Source: Actinomycetes bacterium
GTDB lineage: Bacteria > Actinomycetota > Acidimicrobiia > Acidimicrobiales > SZUA-35
DNA length: 8,189 bases
Direction: 5' to 3'
NCBI GenBank assembly: GCA_024227975.1
Contig: JAAETV010000418.1
Span: 1-8,189, forward strand
Shown here: one piece after another, positions 1-6,722 of the stretch
Numbering within the stretch: the stretch's first letter is position 1
Layout of the letters: each line of letters begins with the position of its first letter
Notes under the pieces: model-generated
Told to the model about the DNA's origin: nothing
What the model saw: the letters and a program-made list of their open reading frames with translations, nothing else
The model's database searches: none
Made by a program: the position numbers and the translations under genes

Positions 1-2
1 AC

Positions 3-134
3 GGTATCAGCCTGGCTGCGGTTGTCATGGGCGCCCTGCTGGCGGTCTCGTGTGGAGTCTGGGGTGCTCTCGGGGCTGACTGGCTGGCTCGGGTCCGTGG
101 CCGCAGGCAACCAATCGGGACCCCGACGCCCTAG
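3..134 (+). CDS. C-terminal end of a membrane protein (partial, runs in from the left)
   Basis: Reading frame 3 is open from the window edge to a TAG at 132-134 and encodes 43 residues. The first 25 or so are strongly hydrophobic (ISLAAVVMGALL, then AVSCGVWGALG). They are followed by a basic stretch (ARVRGRR) and a short polar tail ending PIGTPTP. This is the usual look of a last transmembrane helix with a positively charged cytoplasmic end. The family cannot be told from so little. The other plus frames give either early stops or arginine- and tryptophan-rich nonsense that continues into the RNA gene. The stop lies 12 bases before the predicted RNase P RNA, so the RNA promoter must overlap this coding sequence. 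Confidence 0.6.
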   Translation, partial: GISLAAVVMGALLAVSCGVWGALGADWLARVRGRRQPIGTPTP

Positions 135-137
135 GGT
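132..137 (+). promoter_or_regulatory. Candidate -10 box of rnpB
   Basis: TAGGGT fits the actinobacterial TANNNT -10 pattern. It lies about 9 bases before the predicted 5' end of RNase P RNA at 147. It overlaps the TAG stop codon of the upstream membrane-protein gene. I see no convincing -35 hexamer, so the call rests on the hexamer and its spacing alone. Confidence 0.35.
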
Positions 138-146
138 GAAGGCCTG

Positions 147-534
<388 letters not shown>

Positions 535-570
535 CAGCTGTCACCCGAAGCACCACGCCCGGAGAACGAT

Positions 571-1185
571 CTACCCCTCGCTGAGATGGGCTTCGCTGTT
601 GAAGCTGAGCAAGGAAGGACCTCGTTCCGACAGGCCGATCCTGGTAATGGAGGCTTGGGCTACGAATGATCGCCATGACACCTCGACCCCGGCTCCGAGG
701 GCCCACGCCAGGGCAGCTTTGACGGGGGAGACATGGGTAACCAGAACGACGTCGTCGACATCAGCATCACCACCAGCACCGGCCTGTGCCCCCTGCTCGA
801 CCTCGGCCGCCACCTCATCGAGTAGCTCCCCGACCCGCTCCCCCAGCTCGACCAATGTCTCACCCCCGGGCGGCCGGAACGTGGGATCGGATCGCCAGCG
901 AGCCCAGACATCGGCTGGAATCTCTTTCAGTGGTCGAAGGTCGAATTCACCGTAGTCGAGCTCGACCAGTCGCTCGTCGCGTTCGGGGCGGGCCGTGATG
1001 GCCTGGGCCGTTTCAACGCAACGTATGAGAGGACTCGTCACCACTCGAGACACTGGGCCTATGGCGGCGGCAATCTGATCGGCCTGGCGGCGACCAACGG
1101 CATCAAGGCCAGGATCGGCGCGACCCAACAGGAGACCACTGGCATTGGCTTCGGTGCGACCATGCCGCACCACGTAGAGGGTCAT
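571..1185 (-). CDS. Histidine phosphatase superfamily protein (phosphoglycerate mutase-like)
   Basis: The 204-residue protein has the family's core. RHGRT at 7-11 carries the phospho-accepting His8. SPLIRCVETA at 51-60 supplies the phosphate-binding Arg55. Glu75 in ELDYGEFD is the likely general acid, GGET lies at 107-110, and the second catalytic histidine is His151 in VLVTHVSP. The length fits single-domain cytoplasmic phosphatases. Family members act on phosphosugars, alpha-ribazole phosphate or phosphoglycerates, and the substrate cannot be read from the sequence. The glutamate-glycine that commonly follows the acid loop (W/F-EG) is replaced by FDLRP, and residues 128-145 form a glycine/alanine/acid-rich insertion. 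The ATG start has GAAAGGG seven bases upstream. It is the last gene of the minus-strand cluster, 22 bases after the membrane-protein stop, and it converges on rnpB. In many actinobacteria a phosphatase of this kind, often fused to RNase HI, sits beside the same zinc-ribbon gene. Confidence 0.9.
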   Translation of the reverse strand: MTLYVVRHGRTEANASGLLLGRADPGLDAVGRRQADQIAAAIGPVSRVVTSPLIRCVETAQAITARPERDERLVELDYGEFDLRPLKEIPADVWARWRSDPTFRPPGGETLVELGERVGELLDEVAAEVEQGAQAGAGGDADVDDVVLVTHVSPVKAALAWALGAGVEVSWRSFVAQASITRIGLSERGPSLLSFNSEAHLSEG

Positions 1186-1207
1186 GAACAGGCCCTTTCG
1201 TCGGTCG

Positions 1208-1690
1208 CTATCCGAGCACTCCCCGGGCCAGATGTCCAGTCTTGATCAGGTGTTGACGGTTGACACCATCGGCCAGCTCATAGCGTCGCCAAGCCCATAG
1301 GCCGACAATGATGGCGATCGTGTCCAGAGCGATGAGGATCAGGAGGTGACGGCCGCTCTCGGGCAGGGGATCCTCGACACCGAAGCCGAAGGCCGGCCAC
1401 CAGAAATACTCGGCACTCGACCAGGTCCCGTCCAGGACAAGGTGAAGGAACAGGCCGATGGGAAGGCCGAGTAGACGGCGACGTCGGAGTCGATTATCGA
1501 CGGTTGCCCCCATGACAACACCGAGGGCAAGGACCGGAGCAACCAGCGTGTGGAGTACGAACGTCAACCCCGTCACCACCTCGACCAGGGGAAGCAGGGC
1601 GCCGACCACGACGGTCCGATAGTCGACCATGGGGCTGCGGAAGACCTCGGCAACCAGGACCGGAGCCATCACGGCGAACCAGAGCAACAT
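1208..1690 (-). CDS. Small multipass membrane protein, YdjM-like (putative metal-dependent hydrolase fold)
   Basis: From the ATG at 1690 the protein has 160 residues and about four hydrophobic segments, near residues 1-16, 26-61, 74-86 and 115-134. Three motifs recall the YdjM/LexA-regulated inner-membrane family: VVVGALLP (27-34), a His-Thr-Leu (His47) and HLVLD (His83, Asp87), followed by WWPAFGFG. The aspartates that normally follow GALLP are missing (LVEV instead), so the match is partial and metal binding is uncertain. An upstream GTG at 1735 is in frame, but it would add a polar 15-residue leader overlapping the zinc-finger codons of the preceding gene. The ATG at 1690 puts the first membrane segment at the N-terminus and leaves a 13-base gap, so I prefer it. 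Neither start has a strong Shine-Dalgarno, so translation may be coupled to the upstream gene. Function is unknown. Confidence 0.75.
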   Translation of the reverse strand: MLLWFAVMAPVLVAEVFRSPMVDYRTVVVGALLPLVEVVTGLTFVLHTLVAPVLALGVVMGATVDNRLRRRRLLGLPIGLFLHLVLDGTWSSAEYFWWPAFGFGVEDPLPESGRHLLILIALDTIAIIVGLWAWRRYELADGVNRQHLIKTGHLARGVLG

Positions 1691-1703
1691 GGGCTGAGAC
1701 TCG

Positions 1704-2423
1704 CTAGCGGACGAGTAGGCGCCCGCACTCCTCACAGGTCACGACCGCATCATCCGGAGCCTTGGTCAGCTGATCGACGGCGACCGCTGAGAGCTGCATA
1801 TGGCAGCCATCACATCGGCCGTCGGCGAAGCGAGCGACGGCTACCCCGTCGAATTGGGCCGAGAGCTCCTCGTACCGAGCCAGCAGGACGGGGTTGGCTG
1901 GTTCAGCAGCCACGCGGCGCTCGTCGATCACCTGTTCCATCTCGGCCTCGAGGTCGATGGTGGCCTTGGCCAGGGTGTCCTCGGCCACTTCTCTGGCCTC
2001 GATCGCCTTGGCGATCTTGGCTCGCTCGGCCTCCAACTCGGCCCCAACCTGCTCGAGGGTCTCCATGATCTCCAACTCATCGTCTTCGATCCTGGTCTGG
2101 CGCTCCAACAATGATCGACCTTCGTCCTGGAGAGCAATCAGATCCTTGGAGGCTGTTACCGAGCCGTCGTAGAGCTTTCCCTCCACGTCTTTGCGTTTGG
2201 CCTCGATCATCTCTACTTCGTCGTCGAGTCGCTTCCGATCACGTTCCAGCTCGTGGTGCCTACCTTCGACCTCAGCCGCCACCTCTTCGAGTCGGGTGGT
2301 CTCCGCGCTCGCCTCGGCCGCCTCGGCCCGGGCCGGGTGCGTCGCCAGACGGTGGCGTAGTTGTACGAGCCTCAGATCCAGGGCTTGTACATCGAGGATC
2401 TGCTCGTATGCCGGAGATGCCAC
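1704..2423 (-). CDS. Coiled-coil zinc-ribbon protein of the DUF164/CT398 family (C4-type zinc ribbon)
   Basis: The 239-residue protein is mostly a long charged helical hairpin (about residues 8-172, rich in Glu, Ala, Arg and Leu heptads). In its middle is the family signature LYDGSVTASKDLIALQDE (84-101), at the turn-proximal part of the coiled coil. A C-terminal zinc ribbon has Cys204-x2-Cys207 and Cys230-x2-Cys233, and His208 directly follows the first pair. There is no signal peptide, so it is expected in the cytoplasm. The family is widespread in actinobacteria and chlamydiae, with proposed nucleic-acid or protein-adaptor roles but no settled function. The start is GTG, five bases after the PBP stop, with GAGGA inside the PBP's last codons as ribosome-binding site. 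Translation is therefore probably coupled. Its 3' end is 13 bases from the membrane-protein start. Confidence 0.92.
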   Translation of the reverse strand: MASPAYEQILDVQALDLRLVQLRHRLATHPARAEAAEASAETTRLEEVAAEVEGRHHELERDRKRLDDEVEMIEAKRKDVEGKLYDGSVTASKDLIALQDEGRSLLERQTRIEDDELEIMETLEQVGAELEAERAKIAKAIEAREVAEDTLAKATIDLEAEMEQVIDERRVAAEPANPVLLARYEELSAQFDGVAVARFADGRCDGCHMQLSAVAVDQLTKAPDDAVVTCEECGRLLVR

Positions 2424-2428
2424 GCTGG

Positions 2429-4711
2429 TCAGTCCTCGATCGGAGGGAGGGTGATGATGGGTGGGCTGGTTGGCCGCGGTACTGACGGAATCGTCGGCCC
2501 GTCGGGGCGACCTCCGTCGCCGTTTCCGTCGCCATTCCCGGGATCGGGCTCAGGCTCGGGCTCAGGCGTAGTCGTCGTAATCGGGCGGAAGCAGTCGTTC
2601 TTGCCGTCGCCGTCAGAATCGAAGAGCTGGGTGACGTCGGTCCAGTTCTCGGCATCGGATTTGTCGCAGAAGCCGATCTCGCCTGGCGCCTTCAGGTATC
2701 GACCACCCCCGTAGGAGTCTGGCTCTCGGAACGGGACTGGTTCGAGATCGGCATGGATCTCGGACATGTAGGCTCCCCACACCTCGGCCGGTAGCTCGCC
2801 CCCGAATCCGCCTCGACCGCTGCTGCTCCATCCTCGCTGTCCCCACTCGGGGAATTCGATGCGGACTTTCCCACTCGGGTCACCGAGCCAGACGGCGGTC
2901 GTGTAGTAGTCGGTGAAGCCAACGAACCAGGCATCTTCATTGTTCTGGGCCGTGCCCGTCTTGCCGGCGGCGAAATGGTCGGGAATCTTGGCTCGGCGCC
3001 CAGTCCCGATTCCGCCGAGCCGGTCGACGTTTCCCTGGAGCGTTTCGGTAATCAGACGCGCCGTCTGGGTCGTAACGGCCCGACTTCCGTCCGGCCGGTG
3101 CTGGTAGATGACATCACCGTTGGAGTTCTCGATCCGTTCTATGTACCAGGGCTCGTTGAAGATGCCGTCATTGGCGAGGGCGGCATAAGCTCCGGCCATA
3201 TCCATGGGTGTCACCTCCTTGGAGCCGAGAGGCAGGGACGGGTACGGCTCCATCTCCGACGTGTCAATCCCGAGCCGGGTGGACACCTCGATAACCTTCT
3301 CATTGGTCACGGCCAGCCCCAGGCGGACAAAGGCGCAGTTGTTCGAGAGGCGGGTGGCAACGGCAATACTGCGAATACCACCACCCCGCCGAGATCCTTT
3401 GTCGACCGGATAGGGGTCTGGCACCCCGCCAGGGTTGGGGAAGGTACAGGGCCGGTCGGTTCGGACGGTGTCGGCGGGGGTGTAGCCCTCCTCGAACAGG
3501 GCAGCCAGAACGAGCGTCTTCATCGACGAGCCGGGCTGGCGCTTGCCCTGGGTGGCCAGGTTGTACTTCTTCCTCTGGAACTCGGGCCCCCCGACCAGGG
3601 CGCGGACGGCGCCACTGTGGGAGTCGATCGAGGCAATGGCAACGGTGAAGTCGGGGAGACACTCGGCGTCAGGATCACCACCTCGACGCTGACGATTGAA
3701 GCAGTTCGCCTTGATATCGGGGACGAGCTCATCTCGAGCCCGCTCGGCCGCCTGCTGCGCTTCGGGGTCGAAGGTCGTGTAGATCTTCAGGCCACCCCGG
3801 TACACGGCATTGAACCGGAGGGCAGGATCACCGCCCAGGATGTTCTCATTGTGGAGGACCTGTTCCAGCGCTTCCTGGATGAAGTAATCCGTCGGCTCCC
3901 GGTCGAAGGGTTCTTGCCGCTCGGCCGGCAGGATGGCGAACTTGTATTCCTCGGCCTCTTCCTTGGTGAGGTGGTCGGTCGCGACCAGACGATCCAGGAC
4001 GATTGCGCGCCTAGAGCGGGCAGACTCGGGGAAGCGAGTCGGATCGAATCCGGTGGGGTTACGGATGACCCCGGCCAGAAGGGCGGCCTCGGCCCAACCC
4101 AGCTCGTTGGCCGACTCATAGCCCCAATAGGTTTCGGCTGCGGCTTGGACCCCATAGGCCCCCGATCCGAAATAGACGGTATTCAAATACCGCTCGAGGA
4201 TCTCGTCCTTGGTCATCTGACGTTCGAGGCGGATGGCATAGAAGGCCTCCGTCGCCTTCCGCTCGAAGCTCTGCTCTGAGCCGACGATGGCGTTCTTGAC
4301 CAGCTGCTGGGTGATGGTGGAACCGCCTTGGGCGATTCCACCTGCGTTCACGTTCTCGACCAGGGCTCGGAACGTGGCCCGCAGGTTCACCCCGTCGTGC
4401 TCGTAGAAGTCGGAATCTTCGACGGCCAAGATGGCATCGATGACGACCTGAGGCACCTCGTCGAGTGAGATCGGCTGGCGGTTCTCCTCCTCAGTGAGCA
4501 GGGTCAAGAATGCGCCATTGGAGGCGTACATCGATGAGCGCTCGGCCAGGGTGTTCAGCTCGAGATCGACCGAGGTGCCCTCGTTGGCCGTCACGATGGT
4601 GACCGCTTGGGGGATCACGATCAGGGTGGCGGTGGCGGCAACAGCAGCGACGGCGACCAGAACGATACCGAGCGACGCCAGCCGCTTGATCATGCGCAAA
4701 ATGAAGAACAC
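2429..4711 (-). CDS. Bifunctional class A penicillin-binding protein (GT51 transglycosylase plus transpeptidase)
   Basis: This envelope enzyme polymerises lipid II into glycan strands and cross-links the stem peptides. An N-terminal signal anchor (about 12-40) is followed by the GT51 domain. Its motifs are EDSDFYEHDG (98-107, catalytic Glu98), GGSTITQQ (129-136), RKATE (151-155) and ILERYLNTVYFG (171-182). The transpeptidase domain has the SSMK tetrad (395-398, acyl-acceptor Ser395), SNN (456-458) and KTGT (584-587). All catalytic motifs are intact, and 760 residues is normal for the class. After the transpeptidase domain there is no obvious PASTA repeat. Instead a TSP3-like loop DSDGDGKND (698-706), flanked by Cys682 and Cys707, is followed by TTTT, PEPEPEPD and GNGDGNGDGG repeats and a proline-rich end. 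The start taken is GTG at 4711. An in-frame ATG at 4693 would remove six residues. Neither has a good Shine-Dalgarno, but a TANNNT box lies 8 bases upstream of the GTG. The gene heads the tight four-gene cluster. Confidence 0.95.
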   Translation of the reverse strand: MFFILRMIKRLASLGIVLVAVAAVAATATLIVIPQAVTIVTANEGTSVDLELNTLAERSSMYASNGAFLTLLTEEENRQPISLDEVPQVVIDAILAVEDSDFYEHDGVNLRATFRALVENVNAGGIAQGGSTITQQLVKNAIVGSEQSFERKATEAFYAIRLERQMTKDEILERYLNTVYFGSGAYGVQAAAETYWGYESANELGWAEAALLAGVIRNPTGFDPTRFPESARSRRAIVLDRLVATDHLTKEEAEEYKFAILPAERQEPFDREPTDYFIQEALEQVLHNENILGGDPALRFNAVYRGGLKIYTTFDPEAQQAAERARDELVPDIKANCFNRQRRGGDPDAECLPDFTVAIASIDSHSGAVRALVGGPEFQRKKYNLATQGKRQPGSSMKTLVLAALFEEGYTPADTVRTDRPCTFPNPGGVPDPYPVDKGSRRGGGIRSIAVATRLSNNCAFVRLGLAVTNEKVIEVSTRLGIDTSEMEPYPSLPLGSKEVTPMDMAGAYAALANDGIFNEPWYIERIENSNGDVIYQHRPDGSRAVTTQTARLITETLQGNVDRLGGIGTGRRAKIPDHFAAGKTGTAQNNEDAWFVGFTDYYTTAVWLGDPSGKVRIEFPEWGQRGWSSSGRGGFGGELPAEVWGAYMSEIHADLEPVPFREPDSYGGGRYLKAPGEIGFCDKSDAENWTDVTQLFDSDGDGKNDCFRPITTTTPEPEPEPDPGNGDGNGDGGRPDGPTIPSVPRPTSPPIITLPPIED
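2514..2568. repeat. Short 12-base tandem repeats in the PBP tail
   Basis: Two imperfect 12-base tandem duplications lie almost next to each other. They are CCGTCGCCGTTT/CCGTCGCCATTC at 2514-2537 and CGGGCTCAGGCT/CGGGCTCAGGCG at 2545-2568, plus-strand reading. On the coding strand they give the GNGDGNGD and PEPEPEPD stretches of the low-complexity tail. Both keep frame, as expected of an extracellular linker that varies in length by slippage. Confidence 0.7.
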
Positions 4712-4719
4712 CGTCGCTC

Positions 4720-4725
4720 ATGCTA
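4720..4725 (-). promoter_or_regulatory. Candidate -10 box for a leaderless PBP transcript
   Basis: On the minus strand TAGCAT (TANNNT) ends 8 bases before the GTG start at 4711. That is the distance expected if transcription began at or within a base or two of the start codon. The absence of a Shine-Dalgarno before this GTG agrees with leaderless translation, which is frequent in actinobacteria. No -35 is visible. Confidence 0.35.
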
Positions 4726-4786
4726 GCCCCACCAACGATGCGGCGGAGGGCACCACGACTAGTGATTTGCCCAGAGGCCGCTACCT

Positions 4787-5851
4787 CTACTCCGAGGCCG
4801 ACGACCTGGCTCGCCTGGACACCTCGGCTGGACGTTCGAACTTCGGTGAGCGCATGGCCCCAACCGCTGAGAAGACGGCCTGGACAGCGCCCGTCCCCTC
4901 CTCAGGATCGGTTACGGCCAGGCCGAGGAAGGGGGCATTGTGCTCGTCGGTGACCACCACAATGGTCACCGCGGTTCCGTCGACCTCGGTCCGACCAGCG
5001 AAAGAGACCTCGACCGGGATGCGACAGAGTTTGGCTGCCGCCTTGGCAATGGCAAGCTCACGACCATCGGCCTCAGCGAAGGCTCGACGCCGCTTGCCTC
5101 TGGCATCGACGACAGCCTCGGCCCGCCAACGACCATCCCGATGCTGGGTAGTGGCCGCGAGGCCTGCGTCGGTGAGGAGACTCGATCGGGTCGTGCCGAT
5201 GGCAACGGCAACTGATCGGATCAGGCGGGCCAATGTCGCTTGCTCCGCCTGACTGAAGCTCTCGCTGCGAACAACGGCAGCGGCCAATTCCCCATTGGCT
5301 GTTGCCTGCCATCCGATCCAGGTCGGGAACCGGCCCAGACGGATCTCCCTATGGGACGAGGTAGCCGAAGGCGGCCGTAGCCTCCTGGACTGGCCGGCCT
5401 CGTGACCTCGACGGGGAGTACCACCGTGTTCGAGTAGGCCCCAGAGCTGGCCATAGAGCTCGAATGTCATGCTCGACGATTCCTCCCAGCTGGGAGGAAG
5501 CCGGCTGGATACGACAGGCTGGCCTGTTTCATCCAGCCTGGCGATTGCAACCGCCTCAGCCCCGAAGCCCTCAGCTATCACACCGAGGGCGGTATCGGTG
5601 ACGAACTGGCGGACCCGGGGCGGGGTAACGGAGACATCGCGACCCAGGAGCTGTTGTAGCCCTGGTCTAGTGGTACGGGGGAGGTGAGTCCCTGCGTGAT
5701 CGAGTATCCCGGCTAGACCCCTTCCCAGGCCTCCGGGGTGGCGAGATGACAGGGCGGAGGGGGCTGCATGGGGTGATGCGGCCAGTGTTTCGGTCCCAGT
5801 GGGTGTCGTGGGCGGTTCGGGGGAGAATAGGCGGTGGATGTATCGAACCAT
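4787..5851 (-). CDS. GAF-domain protein with a ParB-like GLGRGL box at the N-terminus
   Basis: I do not recognise this 354-residue protein as a named family. Residues 1-70 are low-complexity and rich in Pro, Thr, Ala and His, and contain GLGRGLAGIL (41-50). This closely resembles the conserved N-terminal box through which chromosomal ParB proteins touch the ATPase ParA. Residues about 78-222 look like a GAF domain: a starting helix, AEAVAIARLDETG strands, a variable middle, then the typical ending with the FSQAEQATLARLIRSVA helix. Residues about 240-335 form a second alpha/beta module (RWRAEAVVDA, ELAIAKAAAKLC, TAVTIVVVT, APFLGLAV), like small domains found singly in uncharacterised actinobacterial proteins. 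There is no signal peptide or membrane segment, and no ParB DNA-binding or CTPase domain. The start is ATG at 5851 with only a poorly placed AGGTG two bases upstream. It lies 51 bases after the protease gene and 75 before the PBP gene. Confidence 0.8.
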   Translation of the reverse strand: MVRYIHRLFSPEPPTTPTGTETLAASPHAAPSALSSRHPGGLGRGLAGILDHAGTHLPRTTRPGLQQLLGRDVSVTPPRVRQFVTDTALGVIAEGFGAEAVAIARLDETGQPVVSSRLPPSWEESSSMTFELYGQLWGLLEHGGTPRRGHEAGQSRRLRPPSATSSHREIRLGRFPTWIGWQATANGELAAAVVRSESFSQAEQATLARLIRSVAVAIGTTRSSLLTDAGLAATTQHRDGRWRAEAVVDARGKRRRAFAEADGRELAIAKAAAKLCRIPVEVSFAGRTEVDGTAVTIVVVTDEHNAPFLGLAVTDPEEGTGAVQAVFSAVGAMRSPKFERPAEVSRRARSSASE

Positions 5852-5878
5852 ACACCTAATGGGCGATCTGTGTTGTGC

Positions 5879-5894
5879 GATATAGACACATATC
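5879..5894. promoter_or_regulatory. AT-rich inverted repeat upstream of the GAF gene
   Basis: GATAT-agacac-ATATC is a perfect 5+5 base inverted repeat with a six-base spacer. It sits in the 51-base gap between the protease stop and the GAF-gene ATG, 28 bases upstream of that ATG. The local base composition is much richer in A and T than the flanking genes, so it may mark an operator or part of a promoter (minus-strand TATATC). The arms are short and chance occurrence is possible. Confidence 0.3.
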
Positions 5895-5902
5895 TGCCAC
5901 TA

Positions 5903-6688
5903 CTATCTTGCACCTATACAGGATGTCGAAGGATCTCTATCTAGGTCGCCATAGAGCCATGATTCTAGCTCTGATACCGGAATGGCAATGGCGAGGCCCG
6001 TACTGCGATCCAAGGCTCGGAGGATCCCAACCACCCTCCCGTTGCTGTCGAGCACCGGTCCCCCGGAGTACCCGAAAGCGGCCGCTGGATCGACCAGCAT
6101 CACGGTACCGACCCCACCGTATGGCTCACCGGTGGTGTAGAGGTGAACCTGGCCGGCGAGCCACCTCTGTTGGCCATCACCCCGGCCGACCATCACCACC
6201 CCAGCCCCGACTGGAGGATCGGTTTCAGCCAGGGAGAGCCCCACTGGCACCCCACCACCGGTCCCCAACCCTTGACTGTCGAGACCATCGGCCGAATCCC
6301 CCCCAACACGGCCCCCAACTGGGATAATGGCCAGATCGAGGTTGGTGGCAGCCGCCCCGGCCATCACCGTCTGGCCGGGACTGGAACCGAGACCGTCGAT
6401 TCGAATCACCTCAGCACCAGCCACCAGATGACGGTTGGTCACGACCATCCCGTCGACAACGAATCCCGACCCGGCGGTCGAAACCCCACAGCCGTCGGCC
6501 CTCACGGTGACCACAGCCGGTGCGGCCCCTTCGGCGATCTCGGATGCCTGCCCGCTTTCGATGGGGCCGATGGCCGATCCCGATCCGATATTGGGAATGG
6601 CAAACACCAGAACTCCGAAGCAAATCGAGAGCATGGCTACGCCGATCGCCACCCTTGCTCCAACCCGCCTCCATACCACCCACACCAA
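5903..6688 (-). CDS. Membrane-anchored trypsin-like serine protease, MarP-like (S1C type, no PDZ)
   Basis: A single N-terminal membrane segment (about residues 12-33) anchors an extracytoplasmic chymotrypsin-fold protease. The triad is complete: His87 in TNRHLVAG, Asp118 in NLDLAII and Ser208 in GYSGGP. There is no PDZ domain after the catalytic domain. Cys67, just before the GSGFVV strand, and Cys257, in the C-terminal PSTSC, sit where I recall the active-site-stabilising disulfide of mycobacterial MarP. The C-terminal TGLAIAIPVSELESWL also resembles MarP-type proteases, but the four-helix membrane domain is absent. The listed start is TTG at 6688, the furthest upstream plausible in-frame codon before a TGA at 6712-6710, and it has no ribosome-binding site. 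A strong AGGAGGT with ATG at 6713 lies one base out of frame, so the true N-terminus is in doubt. A role in envelope stress or peptidoglycan-hydrolase processing is inferred from the MarP likeness and the PBP neighbour. Confidence 0.85.
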   Translation of the reverse strand: MVWVVWRRVGARVAIGVAMLSICFGVLVFAIPNIGSGSAIGPIESGQASEIAEGAAPAVVTVRADGCGVSTAGSGFVVDGMVVTNRHLVAGAEVIRIDGLGSSPGQTVMAGAAATNLDLAIIPVGGRVGGDSADGLDSQGLGTGGGVPVGLSLAETDPPVGAGVVMVGRGDGQQRWLAGQVHLYTTGEPYGGVGTVMLVDPAAAFGYSGGPVLDSNGRVVGILRALDRSTGLAIAIPVSELESWLYGDLDRDPSTSCIGAR

Positions 6689-6706
6689 CAGTAGAAGCTT
6701 GTTGTT

Positions 6707-6718
6707 TATTCATGAATA
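6707..6718. repeat. 12-base perfect palindrome over the candidate protease start codon
   Basis: TATTCATGAATA is its own reverse complement. It covers the minus-strand ATG at 6713-6711, just downstream of the AGGAGGT sequence. It could be a repressor site or fold over the start codon, but a 12-base palindrome is expected by chance about twice in a window this long. Confidence 0.3.
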
Positions 6719-6722
6719 GGCG

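Noticed and set aside
535..570. Terminator between rnpB and the convergent phosphatase gene
   Set aside because: I could not find a GC stem followed by a T run on either strand in these 36 bases.
2975..4279. 434-residue ORF antisense to the PBP gene
   Set aside because: Long antisense frames are common opposite GC-rich genes. It shows no domain pattern, while the minus strand has every GT51 and transpeptidase motif.
4494..5252. 252-residue plus-strand ORF opposite the PBP start and GAF gene
   Set aside because: Ser/Arg/Ala-rich shadow spanning two minus-strand genes and their gap, without a recognisable domain.
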